A DNA stretch of 64,000 bases, taken from positions 6,051,001 to 6,115,000 of the forward strand of contig NW_004454210.1 in the NCBI RefSeq assembly GCF_000283155.1, written 5' to 3'. Source of the stretch: Ceratotherium simum simum (Eukaryota > Chordata > Mammalia > Perissodactyla > Rhinocerotidae). Below, piece by piece: positions 1 to 11,594 of the stretch (its first letter is position 1; each line of letters starts with the position of its first letter). A program made the position numbers and the translations under genes. The notes below the pieces were generated by a model, which saw only the letters and a program-made list of their open reading frames with translations, did not search any database and was not told the DNA's origin.

Positions 1-113
1 ATGTAATCTATGCAGAAATAGAAGTATAATGATGTACACCTGAAATTTTTACAATGTTATAAACCAATGTTACTGCAATAAACAAAAAATTAAAAACATT
101 AAAAAAAAAAGAA
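1..113 (+). mobile_element. L1 LINE 3' end (cut by window edge)
   Basis: The start matches the 3' UTR of perissodactyl L1 elements (the 'GATGTACACCTGAAATT..ACAATGTTATAAACCA' type ending), then CAATAAA and an A-rich tail to about 113. The same tail occurs at 11.87-11.92 kb and, reversed, at 42.8 kb, which supports a shared family. The rest of the element lies outside the window. Confidence 0.8.
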
Positions 114-214
114 ACAAATAACACAAGGAAGTATATTAGCAACTTAATGTATTGAAAAAAATCACCATTCTCTTTAAAAAATAAAGGGTATTTAAAAAAA
201 AAAAAGATAAATAA

Positions 215-497
215 GTACTAAGGATGTAATGTACATGCAATGGTGACCATAGCTAACAATGTTCTATGATATATGCTAAAGTTGTTAAGTGAGTAAATCC
301 TGAATTTTCATCACAAGGAGAACATTTTTTTCTTTTATTCTTTTCTTTTTATTATATCTGTATAAGAAGACGGATGTTAGCTGAACCTACTCTGGTAATC
401 ATTTCAGAGTATATGTAAATCAAATCCTCATGCTGTATGCCTTAAACTTATACAGTGATGTATGTCAATTGAAAAATAAAATAAATAATAACAACAA
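215..497 (+). mobile_element. L1 LINE 3' end, second fragment
   Basis: A diverged L1 3' UTR: GGATGTAATGTACATGCAATGGTGACCATAGCTAACAATG, then a 'TCATCACAAGGAGAAC' block, 'ACGGATGTTAGCTGAACC' and a 'GTATGTCAATTGAAAAATAAA' end. The same series appears in the better-preserved L1 at 52.2-52.45 kb, so this is a separate, older copy of that 3' end type. Confidence 0.75.
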
Positions 498-2290
498 AAA
501 AATTTCCTTCCAAAGGATGATGACATTGCTTTGGGTTTTATGTACTTAAAAACACATGGAAGCCAATATGCTAAGATTTCACATATATATTGTGATACAC
601 ATAGTACTTTATAATAATTCATATGATTCTGTTCTTTATCTCTTTTAAAACATTAAACAAAATTATCACAGAAGGTATTTTGTTTATTCTAAACTCATCA
701 AAGTTATTTGCCAAACAGTAATCCAAGACATGCGAAATGAGGCAGGTGAACTCTCACGTAAGAACATTTTGATGATGGATTGTACTCAGCTACCTGCTGA
801 AGAATGCCACACTTAATCATTTATCATGGCCTTTTAAGCCTTTGCCGTGTATACTTCTCCGTATCAAATGTCCCACCTACGTGTAAAGGTGATTTCATTT
901 CATAACCAATAGTTTTACAAACTCCACATGGCAACCTCAGACATCAAACTTTATCTTTTATATGTATCCTTGGACAATAAAAATTCTAAACCAGGATTTA
1001 GCTGTAAGCTTAGCAAATAATGAAAGAAAAATCAAAGCTGACTCTTCCGTAACTATTTCAGTTTTGTAATATTGGAAATGAGCAAATGCTTATTTTGGTC
1101 AATACAGCAAGCAAGTGTGCCTTGAAGATAGGCCAGGATGAGCTAAATTAAGTAAATGGTGGTGTTTTTACATAATTACTTTTCTGACCACCATGAAAAT
1201 TTATATTGCACATTTGAGATTAAACGTTTCACAAGTTGTAGACAAACCAGGTAATTTTATTTTCCAAATAAAGTTTATATACTTTCTAGTTTTATTTTTC
1301 ATTTCACCCATTCAGGCAGAATGAAATTTGAAATGATGTTTACAATTTCTTTAGATTTTCTTTTATAATCAATCTTAAAAAAAAAATTCCAGCACTACTC
1401 AAGATTCCATTGCTTGAAAAAAATTTGGCCCATGTAATCAATCATATCTGCTTCACAGAGCTATATTGACCCTGTGTATAGGAAAACATCTTCAGGGGGC
1501 AGACTTGTTTCCCTGAAGTCCTTAATATTTTGGGGGATAGAAAGCAGTTTCCACATTTAGCTTCTACCATGCTCAGTCATGTCTACGCTTTTTTCTTGGG
1601 TATATAGTGAATTGTATTGGTGTGCGGTTATGGAAGCATATCAAAATATAAGGATAAGTCAACTAGCCCATTTTTTTAAATACTGTCGTTAAGAATTCAA
1701 GCTAAGGAACAGAATCAGTTGTGTAAATATCCAACATCACAATAGCGATTTACAGATAGTGAATAGTGGCAGCTGCCCCGGGTTTCATCAAGAATTATTT
1801 CCCCCAAATCAAGTAAAGTAAAAGACATGGAGATAGATATATGACCTTGAGGAACAATTTCCAAGAGACGTAAAGGAAAACAATTTACTAGTGTCAGCAT
1901 TAGGGAAAGTAGCTATAATGTTGAAAGAACTCACCAAATTATAATTGTGGCCAATAAAATTATTACAAATTCCAAACACATGCAGCTTTACATCGGAAGT
2001 CACTCTAATCCAGTTTTCTGGTTTCTGTTTCCACTGAAGTTCAGATACACACCTAGTCTTTTATTCAGCTACGGAGGAGCTGAGATTAAGCCTTTAAGAT
2101 ACATGACTTTCTTCATGCACATTTCCTATAAGTCATTCCAAACTACTTTCACACAACATAAAGAAGAAATTGGGACAATCTCTAGTCTACCTCCACTCTT
2201 AAGAAAATTATTCCTGAATTAGATGTGATATAGTGGACATCGTGACCTCTAAGAATCTAATCTACAACTCACCTAAGTGTTAAGCTTGAC
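498..2290. other. Unannotated AT-rich sequence
   Basis: No gene, RNA gene or clearly recognisable repeat seen. Open frames are short and overlap on both strands, as expected for non-coding DNA. Confidence 0.5.
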
Positions 2291-2292
2291 CG

Positions 2293-2378
2293 AGATGATG
2301 ATCTTGATGATAGTGATGATGAAGTTGATGATGCAGATGAAGAAGTTAATGATGATGATGACAACAATAATATTACCA
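2293..2378 (+). repeat. Imperfect (GAT)n microsatellite
   Basis: A trinucleotide-rich run of GAT/GAA units interrupted by substitutions and ending in AAT units. It produces spurious methionine/aspartate-rich open frames on both strands that should not be read as genes. Confidence 0.85.
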
Positions 2379-2382
2379 ATGA

Positions 2383-2535
2383 CAACGGCAGCTAAAATTT
2401 TCAGAGTTCTTACTCTTCTGGGCCAGCACTCTGCTAAACGCTTTGCATTCATTGTCTCATTTAATCTTTGCAAAGCCCTGTCAGGTTGGTCTTATTATTA
2501 TCTCCCTTTTACAAGGAAGTTCAGTGAAATAAATT
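2383..2535 (-). mobile_element. MIR SINE fragment
   Basis: Reads in reverse as an old MIR core: 'GGGCCAGCACTCTGCTAAACGCTTTGCATTCATTGTCTCATTTAATC' followed by 'TTATTATTATCTCCCTTTTACAAGG', the antisense of the MIR 'AAAATGGGGATAATAA..' segment. Edges approximate. Confidence 0.7.
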
Positions 2536-2639
2536 ACACAGACTGTACACTACTCCGTAAGTGTCTCTGTTCTAGTCTTGTCTTTCTGTTACCACAAAAA
2601 AATGGGACTTAGCTCTAATGCTTATTGTTAGCAGAAAAA

Positions 2640-3330
2640 TTGGACAACAGACAACATACAATTTGGTTGGAAGAAGAGCTTGATAGCTCTCAACCTGGAT
2701 AACAATCAGTTAATGGATGTAGATATCAGGAATAGGAGAGAAAGCTCTTCAAGCAGCAGATCATTATGCAGCAGCTCAGCATGTTTATTAATCATTGTGC
2801 ACAATTAAAATGCCATTTCATCCCTCTAATTAAAACAAGTAGTTCCCTGAGGCTAGCACCTGAACTAATGAAGCCTGGTTGCCTAAGGATCTTACTCAGG
2901 GAAGGGAATTAAACAATGGAGGAAGCAGTATGTTTACCAAGTTGCCCAGACAACATCAAACTGTATATGACATCATGAGGGAGTGGACCAGTTGAGACTG
3001 TGGTTTTAAAGAGCCAACAACATTTCTGTTTCTGAGCAAAGGCCAGGTTTAAACACTGGAATTGTTCCAGTTTTTGAATTGGTCAGGTCTCACCTTTTGT
3101 TATCCTATATACTTAACAATTAATTCTGAATTATCTTCCTTTTTGGTATGTGGAATGAGAGTCTTGATGTTAGAGGAAGGAGTTCCAGGGATTGTATGTT
3201 AGAATCTAGGTCCTTGTGGGGCTGCAGAGATTTCTGAAATTGGTTGATTCCACAAATAAAAGGCAATATAGACAGGTTGTGGAAGCACAAGTAAAAAAAG
3301 TGGAAAGATGAATGGGCTAGATGAAGGAAA
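2640..3330. other. Repeat-poor sequence; possible conserved non-coding segment at about 2750-2970
   Basis: No repeat recognised. At 2780-2880 there are several TAATTAAA/ATTAAAA homeodomain-like motifs and even base composition, which resembles conserved regulatory DNA. This is an impression only, because conservation cannot be measured here. Confidence 0.3.
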
Positions 3331-3332
3331 AC

Positions 3333-3470
3333 CCAAGATTCAGTTCCAGCATTGCCACCTCAGCTAAATGACCCTGAACAAGGTTCTTAGTTTCTTTATT
3401 GTAAAATAAGAGGACTGGACTAGGTTATCATCAAATTTTCTTCCAGCTCTAAAATTCTATGGCCTTGGGA
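3333..3470 (+). mobile_element. MIR3-type SINE fragment
   Basis: Matches the MIR3 3' half: a 'GACCCTGAACAAGGTTCTTAGTTTC' block, 'GTAAAATAAGAGGACTGGACTAGG', and an ending 'TTCCAGCTCTAAAATTCTATGG'. Diverged, as expected for an ancient mammalian SINE. Confidence 0.7.
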
Positions 3471-3569
3471 ATTTGTGATTAGCAAAGCACCTCAAAGAGT
3501 TTTCATTGTATCCTAATGCCCTTACAAATTTGGCTGAATCAAGGTTTCCTTATTTTTCCCTTCTAATTT

Positions 3570-3645
3570 CTGTTTAGTTTACCACCATATCTTTAGTGTC
3601 TGGCATTATACGTTGCATATAGCAGCTGTTTAATTAAATAACTGT
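3570..3645 (+). mobile_element. Possible L2 3' end fragment
   Basis: Short similarity to the L2 3' terminus, reading 'TAGTGTCTGGCATTATACG' and then '..GCAGCTGTTTAATTAAATAA' in place of 'AGTGCCTGGCACATAGTAGGTGCTCAATAAATA'. Short and diverged, so tentative. Confidence 0.4.
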
Positions 3646-5477
3646 AGAAAACGTGAATCAGGTTAAATCCACAGATCCCAGTAACTCAGTGGCTTCAGTA
3701 CTCTGCCCCTAAATATTTGGTACTACTAAGAGAAAAACCACCTTACATAGGGTTCTGGATTACTCATCCGGGGACTGGCAAATCTGAGGATTTTGAGTTG
3801 CTGTCATTCCAGCCGCTCTGCCAACTTGGTCTCCTACAATTCTGTGCTTGAGGTATGGTCTCATGTTGCTTCCCCTTGCACCAGGCAAAAAATCTTGGTT
3901 CATTCTTCCTCTGCTTTACTCGTTACTCTCTTGGACCAAATGATTTTCTGATGTCCCAGAAAAACATCTACGCCTAGAAGTTTGAAGAACTTAGGAGCAT
4001 TCATTCTTAATCTAGCTTTTTATGGGTCACAGAGTTCTGTGAAAATCTGATAGATTTTATGGAACTTTTCACCAGAAAAACGCATAGTATAATTTTACAA
4101 ATAACTGTGGATGAGAGGTTCACAGACTTCCTAAAACTTATCTATGAAACTCATATTAAGTTAAGAATCCTTATTTTAAAAGATCATATAAGAATTTCCA
4201 ATAGTCCTTTAGGAGGCCTATATCTAGTCACCTCTCTTGCTTCCCCTCCAGCAACTGAAGAAAGACAGGCATCTAACGTATGAGTAGGTATTTTTTTTGG
4301 TAGAGGCAGAACCAGTAACATAAGTATGCCAATGATGAGTTGTTTTTTACAGTGTGGCCAGCAGGCTTCAGAATGAGATACTATGATTTCAGTTATTACC
4401 ACTTCTGCCTTCTTTATTTATAACCAGGCAGCTGGCTTCAATGACTTTATATTTTAAACAAAGTAATAAGACAACAGTGAGGTGGTAGTAGCCATACTAG
4501 TAGAAAACAGGTCAATTATAGAAAAATAATAGGTCCTTAATTTTTTCCTACTATCTATCCTATTCTTAGGAGGAAATTGGTAACTGGAATTTACAAATTC
4601 CTGTCTTAGGATCTAAAGATCTATGAATTTAATCTTTCTGATTTGGGACAATTATTCATATGTTGAACCTAAATTTTTCTTTCAAAACTAAAGCTCAGTT
4701 TCTCTTGTACATCATAGTAAGAAATATAACTTGTGCCATAAGACATCCAGAAAGTAGCAGAAATCAGCCAATAACTCAGATTAAGTGGCATGATAATTGG
4801 GTTTCCTAAGCATTTTTTGGTATTAAAACAAGTTAATCAACCATAAAACACAAACTCATCAGTATCCAAGGTCTTATTCAATTAACTTCTGGCCTCTAAT
4901 ACTTAAGTGTTTTTTTTCTTTCTTTCAAATCATTGTCATATTTTGCCAAGAGAGAAAGGATTTCTGGGGTGGGAAATTCCAAAGAAGGAATAAGAGCCAA
5001 TTCTTTTAAACTGTATCATTTTATTCATAATTATTATTTTTAGTAACAATGAAAACAAAAGTTTCCTTCTTGCCCAGAAGGGAGATAAAATCTTGAACTT
5101 ACGAGTTCAAGCAAAGAGATTGAAGTTGTATAGTTCTGTGTTTGAAGTGACCCTCATATTCTTATATCATATTTACTCCAAAACATTGGATAAACTAGAA
5201 ACTTGGGAGGCAAAATAACTATTAATATAATACCACCAACACATGATTTTGTGCCTAGATGCTTTATTTTACATTGATGTACAACTTCTTAATATCTTTC
5301 TTGGTACTAAGGTCATAGATGCGTAGTCAAACTAGGCAAGTGTAAACCTTCACTAGTCCCCAAATCATAGCTATAGCGTTAGCTTTCCTAGATGTGAGCC
5401 TTTGGAAATGAAGCGTGAACTTGTATGTTGCAAACTATTGTGATGGAGTTAAAAGAGCAGAAGAGCTTTTTTTTGGT
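3646..5477. other. Unannotated sequence
   Basis: No gene or confident repeat. A short stretch near 4030-4105 (a GATAGATTTTATGGAACTTTTCACC-like run) resembles a phrase seen at many mammalian loci, but I cannot name its family. Confidence 0.45.
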
Positions 5478-5575
5478 CAGACAAAACTGGGTTAAAATCT
5501 CACATAGCCGCATATTTAGCTACGTGACCTTGAGTAAGTTATTTAATCTATATGAGTCAGTTTCTAGCTGTATTT
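5478..5575 (+). mobile_element. MIR SINE fragment
   Basis: 'CATATTTAGCTACGTGACC' followed by 'TTGAGTAAGTTATTTAATC' parallels the MIR 'TAGCTGTGTGACCTTGGGCAAGTTACTTAACC' core. Partial copy. Confidence 0.6.
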
Positions 5576-5924
5576 GAGACAAAAATATTTTCTTTATAAA
5601 GTTCGTGGTAGGCACATCCACAAAAAACCAGCTCCTCCCCTGTTCCCTGGACACATTTGGATAGTGTCACTACAACTTCAAGAGTAGCAGAACAGATGCA
5701 GTTAACTCTCTGGAGCAGGAAGTAATGAGAGATGGAGAAAGTCTGTGGCTCAAAATTTTGGTAGGTAACCTGAAGGTGAAGACATAAGTAATTGGCTTCC
5801 AGATGTGAGAATGGATCACTGGTCAAGAACACAGTTCAGTATATAGTGAATGTTGGCAAAGGGAAATCAAGGGGGTTGAGTACGATCAGTGAGTCTGGCC
5901 AACGAGGAAAGGAATAAAGGAGTC

Positions 5925-6390
5925 AAATATTCATTCAGTCATTTACTCAAAACTATATACTGAGAACCTGCACTGTTTCTGGTACTGGAGTAGCTCAGTC
6001 TAGAGATAGACAATATACACACGTAAATTATAATACATTACAGTAAATACTAATGATATTAACAAAATCCTTTGGGAATAAAGAAAGTAGAACAATTAAT
6101 GTTGGAGGAGTTGAGAAATCTTTTGGGCCCACTAAATGTTTGTGGAATGAGGAAGAAACATTTGATCTGTGTGTCAAAAGATGAGTAGAAGTTTGCCAAG
6201 GTGAAGATGTAGCATAAGAACATTCTAGTTTGAGGGAAATAGAATGAATATAGCTTGAAATCATGACCGTCTGATGTGTAAAGGGAATGATGCAAAATTC
6301 AATGAAGTCAAGGAGGTTGGGTAGGGAGGGAAAAGGGCCCAGATTGGGAAGTCTTCCAGATTGTGTAGGCAAATGTAAGGAGAGATTGTT
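5925..6390 (-). mobile_element. L2 LINE fragment
   Basis: Antisense L2 3' region. It begins with CATTCAGTCATTTACTC (reverse of the L2 terminal GAATGAATG-type end), then 'ATACTGAGAACCTGCACTG', and continues through 'TTTGATCTGTGTGTCAAAAG' and 'GATGAGTAGAAGTTTGCCAAGG', which match the L2 sequence coding for the end of its ORF. The distal end is uncertain. Confidence 0.65.
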
Positions 6391-6629
6391 AGCAAAAGAG
6401 CTAACAAGCTAACACAAGAGCTAACAAGAGATTTACTAAAGTTTTGGAAGACATGACAATTGTGGTTTTTAAGGAAAATAACTCTAATAGCTGGCTGAGG
6501 ATGAACTAGACTGAGAGTAGTCAAGTCACAGAAATATCAGGAAGTTTATTGATTTAATAAATACTTTAATAATTTTTTGAGGGGTGGGGAATAGTCATAT
6601 TAAGCATATCTACAAATACCTTGAATTTT
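6390..6629. other. Unannotated, with a small tandem AAGAGCTAACAAG duplication
   Basis: At 6394-6429 the 13-mer AAGAGCTAACAAG occurs twice, 20 bp apart, next to a 6-bp-stem hairpin (GTTAGC/GCTAAC). Otherwise nothing recognised. Confidence 0.5.
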
Positions 6630-6830
6630 GCAGCATTTCTGGTTTAAGTATTTCATTTATTCTCTAAAGAGCTCTGTGAAGTAGATGTTATTATTAGTAT
6701 TACTTACAATTTATAGATGAACAGAGTAAAACTTTGAGAAGATACAAGACTTATCCATCTTTCAGTTACTAAGTGGAATGTTGGGTTTAACTCAGGTATT
6801 TAATCTCCAAGATCAATGTTTTTTTCCTAC
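6630..6830 (-). mobile_element. MIR SINE fragment
   Basis: Antisense MIR: 'TATTTCATTTATTCTCTAAAGAGC', 'GAAGTAGATGTTATTATTAG', 'ATTTATAGATGAACAGAG' and 'GACTTATCCATCTTTCAGTTACTAAGTGG' follow the reversed MIR order, from the 3' tail toward the tRNA-like part. Confidence 0.7.
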
Positions 6831-6884
6831 CATACAGGTGGTTAGAAGTCAATTGCATTTTCAGCTGATCATGGAAATTGTATT

Positions 6885-7318
6885 GTTGCAAAATAGCTGT
6901 AATAATTCACCTTTCTGAATCAAGATATTTGGACAGTTCTCTCCCACCTTGACTCTGAACTTAACCATATGACTTCCTTTGGCCAATGGAACAATAGCAG
7001 CCATTATCAAATTGCAGACTTGAGCAGTATTTGTGCATGGGGCTTGCCCTCTCTTGCTACTCTTTGGATCTCTGAGCCCGCCGTGTGAAAAGCCTTGGCT
7101 TGCCCTCTGTGTAACAAGAGATGTGCGCCCAAATCATCCTTGTTGCTTCAGCTGACTTCAAGACAACCACAAGGCACGCATAAGGCCATCACAGGTCATC
7201 CAACCCTAGCTGAGCCAACCTAGACCTGAAGAAACACCCAGGTGACTCACAGACTTTGTTTATTGTTTTAAGCCATTAACTTTTGGAGTTATTATTCAGC
7301 AAATACTAATCAATAGTG
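6885..7318 (+). mobile_element. Solo LTR, MLT1 type (ERVL-MaLR)
   Basis: A fossil long terminal repeat of the mammalian MaLR group. Diagnostic segments are 'AGCTGACTTCAAGACAACCACAAGG', 'CATCCAACCCTAGCTGAGCC' and the 3' end 'TTGTTTTAAGCCATTAACTTTTGG' with a diverged terminus near 7315. No retroviral genes flank it, so it is a solo LTR. The 5' edge is uncertain and the exact MLT1 subfamily was not resolved. Confidence 0.65.
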
Positions 7319-7396
7319 TAGTATGGGTATTTCTACAAATATTCTTTGATACCTACAGATATTTTGGCAAAACAACATATTTATTTCTACCAATTA

Positions 7397-7798
7397 GAGC
7401 AATGATTTTCGTATTTTATCATATGAGAGTTACCTAGGAAACTTGTTAAAAAACTCAGACTTGGGATGACCCCAGACCTAATAAATTAGTATTTCTTTTT
7501 TTTTTTTTTTTAAAGATTTTATTTATTTATTTTCCCCCCAAAGCCCCAGTAGATAGTTGTATGTCATAGCTGCACATCCCTCTAGTTGCCGTATGTGGGA
7601 CGCGGCGTCAGCATGGCCGGAGAAGCGGTGCGTCAGTGCGCGCCTGGGATCCGAACCCGGGCCGCCAGCAGCAGAGTGCGCGCACTTAACCGCTAAGCCA
7701 CGGGGCCGGCCCTAAATTAGTATTTCTATGGCAAAAACCTAAAAGGTTGCATTTTTAACAAGCTACTCCATGATTCTTATACACAGTAAAATTTGAAC
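7397..7798. mobile_element. MER5-type hAT-Charlie fragment, split by an ERE
   Basis: The two flanks of the ERE at 7497-7712 join into one non-autonomous DNA-transposon fossil. The left part has 'GAGTTACCTAGGAAACTTG' and 'GACCCCAGACCTAATAAATTAG'; the right part has 'GGTTGCATTTTTAACAAGC', matching MER5B/MER5A order. The ERE therefore inserted after this element had fixed. Confidence 0.65.
7482..7727 (-). mobile_element. ERE SINE with 15-bp target-site duplication
   Basis: A complete ERE in reverse. The poly-T (A-tail) begins at 7497, followed by AAGATTTTATTTATTTATTTT, 'CCCCAAAGCCCCAGTAGATAG', the tRNA-like B box (GGGATCCGAACCCGGG in reverse) and the head CGGGGCCGGCCC ending at 7712. A perfect 15-bp duplication TAAATTAGTATTTCT sits at 7482-7496 and 7713-7727. 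This is hallmark L1-machinery retroposition, and the CpG-rich head suggests a comparatively young copy. Confidence 0.95.
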
Positions 7799-9139
7799 TA
7801 AACTAATATATTATTTTCCTTATATTGTCACATGAATATCTTTTATTAGTTTGATAAGCTACTGGAAATTAACTTTTAAACCACTGTAAAAGAAGGAAAT
7901 CACTGAAAGTTTTCTTTTTTTTTTTCACATAGTGTAATTCTCTGTAGTTTCTGTGGATTTATAGCAGAAAAAGAAACCAAACACTTAAAGAATATAGACA
8001 GTGACTAAAGTATTACTGAGTGACAGTGAATGTTACTAAAAATTGGCAACAAGTGTGTAAGTTAAATATTTACTTTCATACTGAGGTTAAGTTACTAGTG
8101 AAAAAGAGAAATGAAATAGGGAAGAAATGAAGGGGGAAATGGTAGGCATGAATGCTCTGCAAGAGAGGAAGGGGAGACTTAATCACTGGGGAGTGAATAG
8201 TCCCCCAAAGTGAGTGCAGATAGAGAGAAATAGAAGGGAGAAGGGTCAATAAGAAAAATAGGATAGACTTGCTAAGGCATGACCCCAACATGGTTTAAGA
8301 TTAATACCTACTGCAGCCATCTCAAGTTTCTTTTGTGGATTTATACAGTATCATAGAGACAGCAAGATTCATGAAGCATAAAAGAGCACTACAATGCCCG
8401 CTAAAGAACCAGTGTCTCCTAACCAAAGGAAAGGGTAGCTGAGAGCCAACTCCCAGTGAATGAGGGGGTCCAGTTACACTATGAGCTCAATTAAGAGAAA
8501 ATCAACTGGCTCATTATTATACACAAGGACATTCATTCTTCCGAGTGAGGGGAATGATTACAACTTGAATAGGAAAGCCACAAACCACTAATCAGAGTAT
8601 CTCAGGTTTGACCTATTCAAGCATATTCCAAATTACCCAATTAGCTGGATTGCCAATAAGTTCCTTGTAGCAGTTATATTGGCACTGATGATACCATAAT
8701 CAGTTGTCTTAATCAAGCCTTTGAAAACAAAAATGATGGGCTGAATATACTCATAACAAGGACTTGGAAATTAGAGCCACCAGGTCACCGCTGTTGTGTC
8801 ACTCAACATTCTGCTCTGGCAATTTCTCTCAGAGGACCGTGTGAGTTTTATTTGGTTTAATTTTGTATTGCCACCCACCCAACCACCGTCTTTAGGCTAT
8901 GCTCTTATTTCCTAATTTTCCAGCCTCTCTTGAGGGGGCACCATTGCTATCTGGGTGACCCCTACAGCCCCTTTCCTGGTCCTGAATCCACTGGCCTTCT
9001 TGAGCCATATCTTTGAAGCCTGGATTCTTTGCCCTCTTGTTTGCTACCCACCAGCTTGGGGCTGGGCCTATCATCCCTAAACTGCAGAGGATGGAAAATG
9101 AGGGACCCTCCCCGCCCCAGGCTTTTCTGATGATGACAG
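7799..9139. other. Unannotated sequence
   Basis: No gene, RNA gene or confidently named repeat seen. The small frames here have no recognisable domain. Confidence 0.45.
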
Positions 9140-9275
9140 AGTGCTTTTTATTTGTTGGGAATTGATAATTGTTTGAGGGCAGGGACTGTTCATCCCTGAA
9201 GCTCCAGAATATGTGCTTGGCACCTAGTATATATTTACGAATGCTTGATGATTAAATCAGTAAATAAATGGGAAA
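9140..9275 (+). mobile_element. L2 LINE 3' end
   Basis: 'GTTTGAGGGCAGGGACTGTTC', then 'GTGCTTGGCACCTAGTATATATTTACGAATGC' and '..AAATCAGTAAATAAATG' follow the L2 terminal 3' UTR. Confidence 0.7.
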
Positions 9276-9344
9276 AAATGACATTTTAGATCAGTCATAA
9301 CACTGCACCAACAGAAGTAGGACAAGGCATTTAAAGTAAGTCTG

Positions 9345-9452
9345 ACTATAACAAACAGGGACCCTGTCAATCTTATTCATTTTCTCCAGAGCCTAGAATG
9401 ATGCCTAGAACAGCATTTATCCTCAACAAATTTATTTTGAATGAATGAATAT
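9345..9452 (+). mobile_element. L2 LINE 3' end
   Basis: 'AGAGCCTAGAATGATGCCTAG', then 'CCTCAACAAATTTATTTTGAATGAATGAAT' is the terminal L2 segment with its (GAAT)n-like end. It lies just downstream of another L2 3' end at 9140-9275. Confidence 0.75.
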
Positions 9453-9896
9453 CAGTGGTAATTTTTTTCCCTTCCTGGTGGAAATCATGAAAAAGAGCTG
9501 AGTTCCAGATATGAGTTAAGGCCAGGGTGGAGATAAAGAAACAGCCACAAACAAGAATTCAGCATTCACTGGAACCTATAGTCAGAGACTGTAAAATTCT
9601 AAAGCCCCTGGAAGCCAAAGTAATCTTGGGGAGGTCATTGGCCTTTCTACTGCGTAAGGAATGGGGGTTTGAATCAATCCTGTGAAGAGGTTAAGGCACA
9701 GAGACAGTACAACTGGACCACTGGGTTACCCAATTAATTAAATAACAATAATTGCTGTAACAAATTGTAACAAAAAGGCTGAATGATTGTTTAACTGTGG
9801 GCAAGTTGAGGAAAGATGCAAAGAGGTTAAATTTAGTCTGGTCTATTTAAACATTATGGGCAAATATGGATACAAAAGTTCAAGAAATTGTCTCTG
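9453..9896. other. Unannotated sequence
   Basis: Nothing recognised between the L2 end and the following LTR. Confidence 0.45.
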
Positions 9897-10310
9897 TGTT
9901 GGTTTGGGTTCCCCTAGAAGGAGACCCTGAAAAAAGTCTTCAAGTATGAGTGGTTTCTTTGGAAGGCAGTCCTAGGAAAACTGGTAGAGAAGTGAGAAAA
10001 CAAGCCAGGGAAGGGAAGGAAGCCAGTGAAGGTGTGATATCAAATTAGTTACCTGACAGCAACTGGAGGTCAGGCCCTCTAGAAAACTGGTAGACAATGT
10101 AGCACATTCCTCAGAGTTGTTCCAACTAAAGTGCCAAGAAGCTAGGACATTTTTCACCAACTCCCTGCCATTGGTCAAATGTCTGCTTTTAGAGACATTA
10201 ACTCTTCCCTGTCCTGCAGGTAGGTCAAGCATGCTTCCTGGGCAGAAAATCTCTCTGGTCAGACCATCACACAGTCCACTACAGCCTCTGATTACAAGGC
10301 AATAAAACTA
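9897..10310 (-). mobile_element. ERVL-type LTR (LTR16-like), antisense
   Basis: Begins TGTTGGTTTGGGTTCCCCT, the reverse of an LTR end, and continues 'GAAGGAGACCCTGAAAAAAG', 'GTGGTTTCTTTGGAAGGCAG', 'AGCCAGGGAAGGGAAGG' and 'AGCCAGTGAAGG'. The same series, in the opposite orientation, ends the LTR at 19.2-19.51 kb, so both belong to one family. The family name is from memory; the distal edge is uncertain. Confidence 0.6.
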
Positions 10311-10714
10311 AAATCGATTCAGCATCAGCACAACTTGATTCTGTTTTTGCTTTTGCAACTGCTTCCCTTCTCCCTTCCTCCAACTAGGGTTCTGTGATAA
10401 CAGGAGATAGTTAAAGAAGGCATTGTCCCTTTTGTTCTTGTTCAACTACGACCTGAAGCAGAGTTGGATTACTTGCACAGAGGGGGGTGGTTGGATTTCA
10501 TCGCATCAGGCCAAGAGGCAAAATTTCCATGAGGTAACACCCTCGCTGATGTTCTCCCTCCCTCCTTCCCAGCACCTGTATAGAAGAACAGAGTATTCAA
10601 TTCCCTAGACCCCTAGATAATTGTTTGATTCTCTTTGGTGACCTCTAACATTTCTGAAACTGCTTCCATATCCTGGACTCCAATCTCTCTGCCCAACTTT
10701 CTGGAAGCAATGTC
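10311..10714. other. Unannotated sequence
   Basis: A pyrimidine-rich run (CTCCCTCCCTCC near 10553) and otherwise unique sequence; no repeat recognised. Confidence 0.45.
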
Positions 10715-10875
10715 ATTATATTCTGAACTACTTAAGGGCAAAGTCTGATTCCTTTGTACCAACTTTGTGTTCTTTCCTGCCTCTAGCGTTGCACCCAAGA
10801 CATAAGAGATGCTTAAAAATATCGTTGGGTGGATGGATGCATAAGTGATGAATGAGTGAAGAAGTAAGTGAATGA
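10715..10875 (+). mobile_element. L2 LINE 3' end fragment
   Basis: 'ACTTAAGGGCAAAGTCTGATTCC', then 'CACCCAAGACATAAGAGATGC' and 'GGATGGATGCATAAGTGATGAATG' match the diverged L2 3' terminus (activity, size and tail segments in order). Confidence 0.6.
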
Positions 10876-11594
10876 TAGATTCTTGTCCCCTGTAATATTC
10901 TGTTGACTAGCATTGGGGATCAGTTTGTTTCATCATCCTGATCCTTATTCGTTGTTTCAAGTTATTCAGCTTTCCCCAAATAAGGTGCTTTCTCTGCCCA
11001 AAGACCTCTAGGATGTTACTGCTTAAGACACTGGCTTTTGTAGAACTGTGTCTTGAACCCCAACTTCCACCCTTCTCATTCCCATGTTTTACCCTCCCAG
11101 CTCTTCATTTGCTTTCCCTGCCCCTTTGGTATATAGGCCCCTTTGGGAAGTTAGGATGCTTATTATAAATTACTAAGCTTTAGCCAACTATTATTCCCTT
11201 TTTTAGAGATATTTTCATTTTAAAAGATGATGCCAGGATTAATCTAAAAGATGCTATTGTCAAGTTCTCAAAATAGGCAAGGCATCTATTTTAGAGTTGG
11301 ACCCCATACTATCCCTTAATTCTGCCATACTATCACCTCCCTCCCTCTCCCATGAGCAGAGATTAGGCACAGGGATGTGGCTTTCCTGCCCTATCAACTG
11401 AGAGTAAATTATGTTGCTCCACAACTGTTTACCTATCTTATTCCCTCTTTTTCTAACAAGACAAGACCTAGTTTGGGGATTTCAACCCTCAAGTTCAGTA
11501 ATGAGGCCTATTGACTGACTCTTAATCTTATTCTTGACTTCAGATATCTCTACTTATGTCACAATTCTTGCCACAGAAGACTGTACTATCAAGA
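10876..11594. other. Unannotated sequence
   Basis: Mixed-composition single-copy-looking DNA; no gene or confident repeat. Confidence 0.4.

Noticed and set aside
2277..2612. Met/Asp-type frame of 111 codons
   Set aside because: Produced by the imperfect GAT microsatellite and a MIR.
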